Positions 52,505 to 64,000 of a stretch of DNA of 64,000 bases are shown piece after piece. The translations under genes were made by a program, and so were the position numbers. Source of the DNA: Cichorium intybus (Eukaryota > Streptophyta > Magnoliopsida > Asterales > Asteraceae); the NCBI GenBank assembly GCA_023525715.1, contig CM042014.1, positions 23,955,404 to 24,019,403 on the forward strand, written 5' to 3'. Under the pieces are notes generated by a model that saw nothing but the letters and a program-made list of their open reading frames with translations, had not been told where the DNA came from and made no database searches. The stretch's first letter is position 1, and each line of letters begins with the position of its first letter.

Positions 52505-52848
52505 AGTTTGGTATGTATGTTACACTCAGCAACCAAACTTTACGGAATGAAAAGGGGAATTGAAAAGAATCAAAAGAATCAAGATTTAAACCTGATTTAT
52601 ACGGAATGAAAAGAATCAAGATTTAATGCCTGATTTATTGGGATTCAATTGCAATCAATTTAATTTAAGGCTAATTTGGTGGATATTTTTCCGGATTTAT
52701 TGGGATTTAATATGACTAATTAATTTTAATTACATTCTAATGGCGGGAAAACAAATTGACTGCTTCTTAGAATATGACATGTGGCTAAGTGAGGCTCTAA
52801 AAAAATGCCATGTGGCATATAATGCTTTCTTTTATTATAAGAGATAGA

Positions 52849-52981
52849 TAATAAATCAACCTTTTCTCTCTACCGAACTTTCTACCAAACCTCCAGCTAT
52901 GAGGGCAACCCAAATGGACTTTGCTTCTATTAATTAGGTAAATACAAATTATTAGTCATGGCTTAGACACCTAATCCAACA
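52849..52981 (-). mobile_element. Partial 3' LTR of copia-like copy 2
   Basis: Identical to 62370-62502; ends ATCCAACA. On the minus strand CCAAGTGGGAGAC lies directly before it as the polypurine tract. Confidence 0.85.
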
Positions 52982-52994
52982 GTCTCCCACTTGG

Positions 52995-55425
52995 ATAAGT
53001 CCATGACTATAATTACCAATTTAACCTCTAATTAATCAGGAAACTGTAGCTTCCTAGAAACTGCTGCCGAACTCTGACCTAGTCAGTTCTGTCCATAGAT
53101 AAGTGATCAGATGATCCTCCGTCCAACAAGATATTTTCAGACATGAGACATGGATTGAGATCAATCTTTGTCTGACACTGTTTCCCGATTTCCGATTTTG
53201 CTTATGACTATTAGACTTCTAATTGAACGCATCAATTCAGTCCTGGCTGGCCAGCGCTTCAGTCAACTTCAAAATCATCGGGTGGCCAACAGATATCTGT
53301 TTCCCGTCAGGGTCAAGGGACGAATAAGCTTCGACTGATATGTTATATCTTTTACCCGACAAATCACTCACAACAGCACGTTTTATAACATCGAGTTACC
53401 GATGCGTTTTCGTACTATCAATGAACAACCGCCTTGCAAATTATAACCCATATCTCTCCACTTTAAGACCATAAGATATTATCGTCTCAACATTGCTCGT
53501 GATATAATCCATGAAGCAATCCATTGAGCGCGGGTTTATCCAATACTCAAATCTCCATTTCCAAGTACTCATGAACGTTGCAGCAATCTTATTGCTATGT
53601 CTAACTCCTTAGACAATCTACAAACCAATTCATGACAGTCTTCCTTCATACTTACTCCCTAAAAGTATGAGTGACTGTGGATATTTGAATAATCCAATTA
53701 TTCAGGAAGTAAACATGCAAAAGTGAAACATAAAATCTGACTGGCAGCTACTCCTGCTAATTACCAAGTCTCCACGAGGTAATCACCAAGTCGGATTTAT
53801 CATAACTATTATCGGTTTCTTATTCTCTTTTAAACTTTCAATTCAAGCCTTTTATATCTATGTCTATGACCTTTTCACTCTTTCTATGTATCCAAGTGTC
53901 TAACACTTATACACTTTATTGCAGATGATCCTATCGGATACTCTTCCGATGATATCTCAATTTGTCATTTTGTCATTCTCTCTCACAACTCCATTCCGGT
54001 GATGTGTACCGTGACTGCCCATGGTTCTCGGGTCTTTAGTCTACATGACTACACCCTAAGACAATTTCGAGGTGTCATGATGTGCCGGTGAACCACACGC
54101 GCTCCATCAGAAACCAACGAAATTCTTTAACCATGAAGTCCTACAACACCACTTTATGGTGTAAACAATTACCGATTTGAAAACCCTTTCAAATCAATCA
54201 CCCTAATCATTTCCCAATGATTTCTCACGTCTGTTAAAAATCCATTCAGTATTCTCGGCCAGGCAATATCCTGAATCCAACTTACAATGCTCTAAGCATT
54301 AAGTCATCAGAATATGTTCATAACACTTCTGATTTGTCTAAGAGGCTCGAGGAACCTGATGTAATCTCATTCCAAGCCCTTTCGGAAACCTAAGATTACC
54401 AATAATCCTTGTGTCATGATTTCCGGAAACATTTCCTTTCGGGGACTCTTTCTAATGCATCTTGAATCCCATCAAGATCATATTCTCAACGGCTAAGTCA
54501 ATACTGTCAGTCTCATCTATCTTATAGATGTTTATGAACTACGTGAGCATGCTGCACCTTCTTTTGTTTCTTTCATGCCAATTCATTACACTTTGCAATG
54601 ACAGGAAACTCCATTCCTGGGGTTATGCATCTTGAATCTCATCAAGATCATATTGGCAGAATTCTGATCTATCTAATAGATGTTCACAACCACCTGAGTA
54701 TGTTGTATCTCTTAAAGTCTTTCATAGCGAACCATTTCTTAACACTAAGTCATTACACTTTGTAATGATAAGAGACGTTTCCTAGAACCAGTATGTAACC
54801 CACATACAATGATAGCAGATAACAACGATACTCCCACTGGATTTGACACCGTTATATGACTCTTTCGGACTATTCACAAAATCCAGAACTTATGGCACAT
54901 TTTGCGAGACCGAAATCCAAACCTTTCCGACATATTAAAGGAAATCTTTCAGGCTATTCACAAAATCCAAACCTTTTGGCCTATTTTGAGAATCCGAATA
55001 TCCTTTCTTGCGAGATGCCCATGGGACGAATCCCGGGGCCATGTACCTTTTGTATTGGCATGCTCTATGTGAGTCCCTATTAGTGTGCCGGTAAACCACA
55101 CACGCTTCACTAACGACTCACACTATGCCACGCAGAATCCTCTCGGATTACATCTTCTATTGAGAGTGCTTCTCTCAGAATCAATTGCTTGACTCCAAGT
55201 GATGACTCATTCAACCAGATGTTCTGTAAGTACATTTCTATGTTCCCTTCTTTTGATGATTCAATTACTCCCACTGGTTCCTAGACCAGTTGTAAAGATC
55301 AATCAAACTGTCACATAGACTGTGTCTCGCGGTAAGGTTCTCTTATTTGGCAGCAACCGGGCTCACCAATGCTTCCAGCAGTCGGATTACTTATCCATAC
55401 CACCTTTAGTGTTTTACCACTACTC
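52995..55425 (-). other. 3' internal region of copia-like copy 2
   Basis: No ORF longer than about 75 aa and no pol motif. Two copies of the GCCGGT(G/A)AACCACAC motif are at about 54083 and 55087. Short direct repeats such as CATCTTGAATC(C/T)CATCAAG occur at 54460 and 54628. Confidence 0.55.
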
Positions 55426-55489
55426 GGTATATCTAGGGATGGCAAAAAACCCCATGGGACCCCGAACCCGTGGGACCCCGATCCCGTAT

Positions 55490-55618
55490 GGGGGTATTTT
55501 TCTAAAATTTTCGGGGGCGGGGGCGGGGGCGGGGAAAAATTTACCCCCGTTTTAATTTTGGGGTCGGGGGCGGGGGTTGACAGCCCCGTCCCGAAACCCC
55601 ACGGGGCCCCCGATAATA
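55490..55618 (+). repeat. Left G-rich subterminal region of hAT element
   Basis: Repeats of GGGGGCGGGG on the plus strand followed by C-rich words. Four or more closely spaced G runs could form a G-quadruplex. Confidence 0.8.
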
Positions 55619-55641
55619 TATATATATATATATATATATAT
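55619..55641. repeat. Short (TA)n in hAT element
   Basis: About 11 TA units. Confidence 0.9.
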
Positions 55642-56321
55642 TATTTCTATCAAATTAATTGAGTGTTTGACGCTTTGAAATCTAACCCAAAATACCCAAT
55701 TGCCCTCGCCTTGTCTCATTTGTCAACAGGTCGTACCGTCTTTCCGCCTTCCACCCTTTCATTGATCACGTAATAATTTTCAAGATTTCAAGATTCACTT
55801 TCCAGTTTCCCGGTTTACACTTCCCCCAAAAAAACAATCAAACACGCATCACGCTTGGAGATTTGACGCTGTCGAACTCGAAGTCGAGGGTCGTGGACTC
55901 GTCGGCGGCCGGCGATAACGACAGGAGGGCGATAGCGAGAGGAGGCCGATAGCGAGAGGACTGATTTCCGGTAAGTTTATTTCTTACTCCATTGTGTAAT
56001 CTGTTTTGGTTTTCAACCTGATAATTATAGACTGCGAGTCATAGATGGGTTGAAGTCGGAGCGAACGCTAATTTTATCCAAAAAGACATACTCCCTTTCT
56101 ATTCGTGGGTGTCTGTTGGCCACACGAATTGTGATGTTAAATATTTTACCCATGGGAATTAAGAACTGCAAATTAGTGATCAAATGCTAAGAACAGACAT
56201 AGCCAAAGAATCGTGTAAAGGTTGATGACCTCCTGTTTTTGTATAATCTGTTTTGGTTTTCAACATATGTTTGCTATTAATCTGATATTGCTATTAATTT
56301 GATTTTTAGGCTTCAATTATC

Positions 56322-57661
56322 ATGTCTTCGGCTGATAAAACTCAGCCACATGATTCAAGTAACGTCAATGATACCGCTCAACCAACCGATCAACCCGAGG
56401 CACAGTCGGATGATAAAAAAAAGAAAACTCAGATCCCCGGCATGGGCTCATTTCGAACTGAAAAAAGTCAAAGGAATCGAAATGGCGGTTTGTAAGTATT
56501 GCAATAAAGCATTAACTTACAGAAGCAACACTGGAACAAAAGGTTTGCTTGGTCACCATAGCATATGTAATGCGGGGAAAGCTCAAAGCAAAATTGACGA
56601 TTTTCAAAGTCGTTTGGTTGGAAAAAAATCTAAGACTGACGAAAATGGGGGATCGGTTTTAGCAACACATTGTTTTAATTACGATGATTCACGAAAGGAT
56701 CTTGCTAGCATGATAGTGAAGCATGACTACCCACTTCGTATGGTTGAACACGAAGGTTTTAGAGTTTTTTGTCAAGGGCTTCAACCATTATTTAAGTCTA
56801 TTACTAGAAACACAGCTAAGAGTGATGTATTCAATTTGTACGAGGAGGAGAAGGCAAAGCTAATGAAATTCTTGGGAAGTCTTCAAGGACGGATTGCAAT
56901 AACTACCGATATGTGGACGTCCAACAACCAAAGAAAAGGATACATGACTGTGACTTCCCATTTTATTGATGATTCATGGAAATTGCAAAGCCGACTTTTG
57001 AGGTAATTACTAATTTTATACTTAATTGTTTAATAGAATACTTTGTTTTTGTTAAATTAATTTGAATCTAATTTGTTGATTGGTAGGTTTATATATGTGC
57101 CTTGTCCTCATACTGCAGAGAATCTAACAGATGTGTTGTTAGATTGCTTGTTGGAGTGGAACTTAGATAGAAAATTGCTTGTTGATTGGGAGGTTTATAT
57201 ATGTGCAAATTTGTGAGGATATATTTCAACGTTATCATTCAAGATGTGTGAGCGAAACAAGCAAAGATGATAGTGTCCCCATTTCTACTCAAAATGCCAC
57301 TCCCGAAGTTGAGACGGAGTCATTAGATGCTTTTTTTTCTTGGAATTCTTCTAGTAGTGTTGCTTGTGGGAAAACCGAGTTAGAAGGCTACTTGGAAGAA
57401 AACACTTTACCCGGGAGTCATGATTTTGATATTTTAGCTTGGTGGAAGCTAAATGGGATTAAATACCCTACATTGAGTTTGATTGCAAGAGATATATTAG
57501 CTATTCCTATTTCTACTGTAGCTTCAGAGTCTTCTTTTTCTACTAGTGGTAGAATTGTGGGTCCACATCGTAGTAAACTTCTTCCGGAAACAATTGAAGC
57601 CATCATATGCACCCAAAATTGGTTATTTGCAGGAAAAAAAGGTATATACAAGATTTCTTGA
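56322..57661 (+). pseudogene. hAT transposase, frameshifted and internally deleted
   Basis: Probable start ATG at 56322 (MSSADKTQPHDSSN). After about 30 codons an A-run at about 56417 changes the frame; the continuing frame has the BED zinc finger (VCKYCNKALTYRSN, then GLLGHHSIC), the MIVKHDYPLRMVEHEGFR block and TTDMWTSNNQRKGYMTVTSH, which is the N-terminal catalytic region. An intron probably lies at 57003-57087 (GAG-GTAATT / TTGGTAG). After EWNLDRKL at about 57170 the central RNaseH-like and insertion regions (about 300 residues in relatives) are missing. The sequence resumes with FQRYHSRC and the hAT dimerisation domain (DILAWWKLNGIKYPTLSLIA, then STVASESSFSTSGRI). It cannot be active. 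Confidence 0.88.
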
Positions 57662-57969
57662 ATTGTTATTTGTGTTTTATGTATATATACATTGTGGTTG
57701 CTTACCATAGTCTTTTTTATAGGTTGTGTTGTGGATGGTGGTGATGACGTAAATGTTGATGAAGATTGAAGAGAAAGACGGAAAGTAGAATGATTTTGTG
57801 TTATTATATATACCTTTTTTTGGGTTTGTAACTTTGAATTTATTTTGCTTACTTTTGAAACATTAAACATTTGTTATTTTGTTAGCAATATTGCATGAAT
57901 TTGAGCTGCCAAAATTCAGTAAAAATTAGCTATTTTAAGCCCAGAAAAAAAAAAGAAAACCAAAAATCA

Positions 57970-58130
57970 TACGGGGGCGGGGAAACGGGGGCGGGGGCGG
58001 GGGGAAACTCAGGAATTCGGGAGCGGGGGCGGGGGCAAGGAGGTTGCAGATTTCGGGGGCGGGGTGGGGGCGAGGGAATGGCAGGATTTCGGGGGCGGGG
58101 GTGGGGGATGCAACCCCCGTCCCATTTAAC
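57970..58130 (+). repeat. Right G-rich subterminal region of hAT element
   Basis: A longer block of GGGGGCGGGG words, again with G on the plus strand, so the two G-rich regions are in part direct rather than inverted. Confidence 0.8.
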
Positions 58131-58154
58131 CCCGTTGACATCCCTAGGTATATC

Positions 58155-59283
58155 ACCCAAATCATAACTCCTTATGACAGTGACAGTAACTACTGGTCAA
58201 ACGAAGAGAGGGTATGTCAGGTTTAACAGGAATCTAATTCCTGGTCAAGTCCCAGTGGTGACTAAAGGTTCTTTCACTTGGCTAATCCCTGAACTCATTC
58301 AGAATTATTCTTACTCCCACTGTTTCCTTAGAACTTGAGTTCTTTCTAAAAGGACTCTTCTTTCAAAGGATAACCGGAGTGACCAATGAAATGACATAGT
58401 TGATCAGTTTCAGGCTTGTCATGAGATTCAGACGAATGCTACATGACCCTGGACTTTCTATGTACTAGTGGGACGATCCCAGCTTTACATTTCAGACAGT
58501 GTCAACATAACCTACTTAGTCTAAGATGTGGTCGGAATATGACTTCTGCGGTCTGACTGGTTGAATATTCAATTCATTGAAATACTAATCGGAAATGTAT
58601 CTTATACATCGAGGATCAAAACTATTTCGATCAATGCTCCATCATCTTCCCTAAGACACATTATAACCATTATTGTTCTTGGAAGAGGATAAACTGTGAA
58701 ACATTTTCTCAGTCTATGTTGTTACTCAGGTTCTGTTGATCTTATACTTCCTTTGAAATCCTTGAACACTTCAAGGTTCCAATCAATCGCTTATTCCGAT
58801 AAACGAAGCCATATTTGTCAAACCATTTGACAAATATCATGAAGCATAACTAATTGTGTTCTGTTTGAAGATTCGAGCAATACACAGTAACTTATGTGTC
58901 TGTCGCTCAAAATCTTAATACCTTTACATCTCCATGTAAATTTATGACTTTGTTAATATTGTTCAAGACATGCAATCATCACCTGACTCCAAGTCAAGTG
59001 ATTCCAAAATCCTATCCATTGGATCTTTGGGTGATTCCTTTCTTGCCACAATTAATTTTATTAAGCACTCAATTCATCATGTGACTCTTAAGTCAAATGA
59101 TTCCAAAGTCCTGTCCAACTGGACCTTTGGTTGAAGTGATTCTCATAAAATTCACTTTAACAATCATAAGGAACACGATTCATAAATCCAATCCCATTGG
59201 ATGTATCAACATTCATGTTATTACCATTTACGTCATCAACACATTCACACAACATTTCGAGGACAATTAAAACAATCATTTTT

Positions 59284-59377
<94 letters not shown>

Positions 59378-61739
59378 CATTAAACCAGAATTATCCTCAG
59401 AACAATGTACTATGCGAATCGATGTCGTATGTATCTATAAACTAATAACAAGAACAAATATCTAGCTTAACTCAAAAACCGCACGAGCTCCAGATCCAAT
59501 CCGAATATGCTCCTGTGCGACACCATCCCGCATCCTCCAGAGTCCGTGCATACTGAGTAAATGTGTGAAACACATCCTGTATCAAGGAAATGAGGATCAG
59601 GTGTTCTGAATTCTAAGATATTTATGAGTTTGCCAAACGGTTTGGCTTTGGAGCATTTTTCCAATCTTTCCGTGACTGTGTCCCACCTTATGGATTCCCA
59701 GTTTGAAACATCGAACAATCGGTCCAGACGATCTGGATCATTTCTTGATGCACCTTAATACTGGACTCAATCCTGAAGCAGCTGAATTAATGGAACTATG
59801 CTTCTCCATGAACGACTCATACAGAGTCGACATTGAATGCACTTCCACGATTGTCTTATCCGGATACCCTTTCTGTTCATCTGGATGAACAGATCAGCGA
59901 GTTGAGCTAATGCTCAACTCCCGATCACAAAGGGAAACCAGTTTTTTATTGTTCGCCTATGTATCCCTCAATCTCGGGAACACGCAAACTGGTGCTACTT
60001 CCTTCTAGCTTGCAACTTCAAGCTCTTTGAAGATCCTAGTTCGTTCCCTTTATTCAACCAGTTCACGGAACCTTTCCTGAACTAGCTGTGCTAACTTATC
60101 AGACCCAGGAATTCTAAATCCCTGCGGAACTCGGGGTCAATGATCAATAGCATAAGGCAACGAACTTCCTTAGTCTCAATGGTCAAGGAGTCATGCTCAT
60201 CACAAGCTGCTGTGTGATGCCATGTATGGGAGCGGACACTCAGTCGGATATGGTTTGCCAGCAAAACTAAGAACTATTCTCTAATTGCAAAACTATATCA
60301 CATAGTTCAGGCCAGTCAGCCTTACCATACTAAACAGGTGCTTTCTGAAGCTCTCAGAAATGGGTGAAGAAGGAGGAGGAGGAGAATGACACTTTCTTCA
60401 GACATATATAAAATTTGAATTTATTCGTTTAATTAATCCTTTTAAATAATTACCCAATATATATTATTTAACAAGGCTAGGATCCAAAATACCCCACCTA
60501 TGCTGTGAAGAGGGATGCCTTAGTCACAACACAGTGGTCATTAAGGTAGATAACTTTTATCAATTTCAGTCTTATGAAATTCCTAGATCTGTGAGATTCA
60601 TTGAACTGTTCAATGTCATGTTTAATCTCGGATATGCCCCACCGTTTGTGATTGGGATGCCGAGGATCACAAACCGGGTGTGAATAACCATGCAAATTAG
60701 CTTGGTACTCTCGGGGTCCATTATCATCTCAAATTGATGTGCTGGTTAACCACACACGCTCCATCAACAATGATAACACCCGAGAAACCCATTGCCACTC
60801 TTTATGAACCCCCATTGGTGTGCCGGTAACCCACACACGCTCCACCAACGTTTCATAAAGTGCAATGTGCAATTTCATGGGTTAGCATCAAATTCACATT
60901 TTTTCTAAAGTAACTAGATTGGGAATTCTTGTAAGGGTTCTAGTACTTTGATCATTATACTTTTAATGATTAAGTGGTCCTATCAAACCCGTTCGGCTAA
61001 CGACCCTCCACTGATCAGGCGAGCGGTGGGTGAGAGTGAACACCCATTAGACCGCCATTTTATAGGCAGTCTCCTTATACCCACTTTATAGACCAGCTTC
61101 GTGAATGAGGCCTACTAATGATTTGACTAACCAATTTATCTTATACATATAGTATTAACTTTTAATAATATATATAAGATGTATTTTAAACCTTTTAAAA
61201 TATTACTAGTTTATCTTTTAATTTCCTGAAATTTAACTATTAAACTTCAAATTAAATTAAACATTTAATTTGATTTAATTTATCTTTTAATTAAACTATT
61301 AATTAAATTAATTAAATCTTGATATTTTAAACCTTTTAAAATATTTAGGATTTATCCTTTAATTTTTTCGAAATTTAACCATTAAATTAAAATTAAATTA
61401 AATCCCTTGAATTATCTTTTAATTAAACAATTAATTAAATTAATTCAAATGTAGATAGGTTTTTCCAAATTAATCAAATCAATTTAAACCTATCTTAAAC
61501 CCCTAATTATCGAATTCAAATAAACTGGGTTTAAGGTTATCCATTTAATTAACCAATTAAAGTTACCAAAAATAGAAAACCTCCTAAAACCCTAATTAAG
61601 AAAATCGAAAAAGAAGGGGGAGGGGCTAGGGTTTCAAAAACTCTAAACCCTAAAATCGAAATCAGGCCCAAAGGATTTATAAACTTTAAACCCTAATTAG
61701 GAAAACTATTACAGCCATTCAATAAGAAAACAACCAAAT
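58155..61739 (-). other. 5' internal region of copia-like copy 2 with degraded gag
   Basis: Parallels 1-3260 of copy 1. Gag traces on the minus strand at about 60400-59990 are shifted by indels; the start (MSEESV) near 60398 is followed by stops. GCCGGT/GCTGGT motif copies are at 60740 and 60820. AT-rich leader at 61150-61550, and AAACCCTAA words at 61580-61700. Confidence 0.65.
59286..59374. repeat. (TA)n array in copia-like body
   Basis: About 44 TA units. Copy 1 has no array at the matching place near 930, so it arose in this copy. Confidence 0.95.
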
Positions 61740-61751
61740 GCTCTGATACCA
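61740..61751 (-). promoter_or_regulatory. Primer binding site, copia-like copy 2
   Basis: GCTCTGATACCA on the plus strand, that is TGGTATCAGAGC on the minus strand, one base from the LTR end at 61753. Confidence 0.88.
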
Positions 61752-61752
61752 C

Positions 61753-62502
61753 TGAAAGGTTTTCCGCAACCATGAACTAAAAAAATAAGTTCACAAGCAA
61801 CCTAGAAAAGATCTATGTTTTCTTACTTTGAACATGTAACTAATTCCTAAAGGCCAAACAAAAATAACTAAAAGAATAAATCAGAAAAACTAACATTTAG
61901 TTTTAATCTTGAAGCTAAGCAGCACAAGTGTCCTGCCTCAAATGAGATCACACCCAGGGAGCCAGAGGGTGGACGAAAATTCCAGAGAGAATAATAGAAT
62001 GAGCTACAATAATGAGGCCTAGGGTTCCCTATTTATAGGGAAACAAGAAACCCTAGCCGTCAGCCATTTTCCGGATTATACGTACGCGCGTCGCGGCCTT
62101 TACATTGGCGCGCCGCGCGCCGCAATTCAACTATTGAATTCGTACGAATAAGTACGCGCGTCGCGGCCTTTACATTGGCGCGCCGCGTGCCGCAATTCAA
62201 CTATTGAATTTGTACGACTTTAATCCATGACTTCCTGATTAATCTAATTAATGCCACAGAAATCAATCCAATTAATTTCTGATTAATTCTTAATCAAATA
62301 ATATTATTTCTAATTAATATATTATCTCCATAATATATTAACAAACAATATCTTGATTTATTAGTCATATAATAAATCAACCTTTTCTCTCTACCGAACT
62401 TTCTACCAAACCTCCAGCTATGAGGGCAACCCAAATGGACTTTGCTTCTATTAATTAGGTAAATACAAATTATTAGTCATGGCTTAGACACCTAATCCAA
62501 CA
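61753..62502 (-). mobile_element. 5' LTR of copia-like copy 2
   Basis: 750 bp; the minus strand starts TGTTGGATTAGG and ends CCTTTCA. A CTATTTATAGGG word near 62030 and a 70-bp GC-rich tandem repeat (62082-62217) lie inside. Confidence 0.85.
62082..62217. repeat. 70-bp GC-rich tandem repeat in copia LTR
   Basis: Two units, each GTACGCGCGTCGCGGCCTTT followed by ACATTGGCGCGCCGCG and CAATTCAACTATTGAATT. Only a few bases differ between the units. CAATTCAACTATTGAATT is itself a partial palindrome. Copy 1's LTR lacks this block. Confidence 0.88.

Positions 62503-64000
<1,498 letters not shown>

Larger units (their letters stand above)
50550..52848 (-). mobile_element. Helitron-like sequence with captured gene fragments and a TC 5' end at 52848
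   Basis: On the minus strand the right edge reads TCTATCTCTTATAATAAAAG with CCACATGGCA about 20 bases on, a typical non-autonomous Helitron 5' end inserted after A and before T. The insertion interrupts the copia-like 3' LTR beginning at 52849; the full LTR at 62360-62375 shows the unbroken site. Inside are a WD40 fragment, a 113-aa ORF and other AT-rich sequence. The 3' terminus may be the one at 34917, which would make an 18-kb Helitron holding the solo LTR and LTR array as later insertions. Confidence 0.5.
55434..58146 (+). mobile_element. hAT transposon with deleted transposase (TSD GGTATATC)
   Basis: The 8-bp duplication GGTATATC (55426-55433 and 58147-58154) flanks a 2713-bp element starting TAGGGATGGCAA; the right end reads TAGGGATGTCAA on the other strand, a single mismatch in 12. 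G-rich subterminal regions (about 55490-55615 and 57970-58130) contain many GGGGGCGGGG runs. It encodes remnants of a BED-finger transposase and disrupts the copia-like element, so it is younger than that insertion. Confidence 0.95.
52849..62502 (-). mobile_element. Copia-like LTR element, copy 2, interrupted by a hAT transposon
   Basis: Minus-strand order: 5' LTR (62502-61753), PBS (61751-61740), internal region, polypurine tract (52994-52982), partial 3' LTR (52981-52849) cut by Helitron-like sequence. The 133 bp shared by the two LTRs are identical as read, so insertion was recent. The internal region, without the hAT element, is about 6 kb with degraded gag and no recognised pol. It matches copy 1 at the left end of the window. 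Confidence 0.82.

Noticed and set aside
57895..58167. Gly/Arg-rich or Pro-rich proteins at the right end of the hAT element
   Set aside because: They are translations of the GGGGGCGGGG subterminal repeats on both strands.

Overview
The window is nuclear DNA from a flowering plant. It has spliced genes with GT-AG introns, a plant-type fatty acyl-CoA reductase, an RWP-RK transcription factor, and dense nested transposons (chromovirus and copia LTR elements, LINE, SINE, hAT, MULE-like, MITE and Helitron pieces). It is AT-rich with about two dozen long (TA)n arrays. I read it as a eudicot, tentatively an asterid/Asteraceae; the sequence alone does not prove the family.

Layout. 1-4128: 5' part of a minus-strand copia-like element (internal region, PBS, 5' LTR). 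4129-8110: small inverted-repeat elements (CACTA-like hairpin, hAT-like relic, two MITE families) between TA arrays. 8398-13289 (minus): the one gene that looks complete and functional, a fatty acyl-CoA reductase of ten exons that join in phase to 491 residues, with its promoter to about 13.55 kb. 14556-15880: a MULE-like element bounded by TA arrays. 16958-20900: a degenerate LINE hit in turn by a copia-type solo LTR (TSD TTGAC), a non-autonomous hAT (TSD GTGTAGAT) and a tRNA-derived SINE. 22036-26740: a long inverted-repeat element split by a 3.08 kb solo LTR (TSD CCCAT). 27-35 kb: a mosaic of fold-back elements, a MULE-like element with roughly 300 bp inverted repeats around a gene-like insert, and short Helitrons, nearly all abutting TA arrays. 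34954-35940: a solo LTR (TSD ATACA).

36824-50549 is the most unusual part: a head-to-tail array of a Tekay-like LTR retroelement, LTR-internal-LTR-internal-LTR with a 5823 bp period. Each internal region lacks a recognisable pol. Instead it carries, in antisense to the element, an RWP-RK (RKD-like) gene with introns and a TATA box. The two internal copies are nearly identical.

50550-52848 holds Helitron-like sequence with pieces of host genes (a WD40 fragment and an unknown 113-aa ORF). 52849-62502 is a second minus-strand copia-like element of the same family as at 1-4128, interrupted at 55434-58146 by a hAT transposon with a perfect 8-bp TSD and a deleted transposase. The window ends in Helitron-like sequence, a TA array and the start of an LTR related to the 3.08 kb solo LTR.

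Apart from the reductase and perhaps the RKD-like copies, I see no intact host genes. The many short ORFs with Ile-Tyr repeats are translations of TA arrays.
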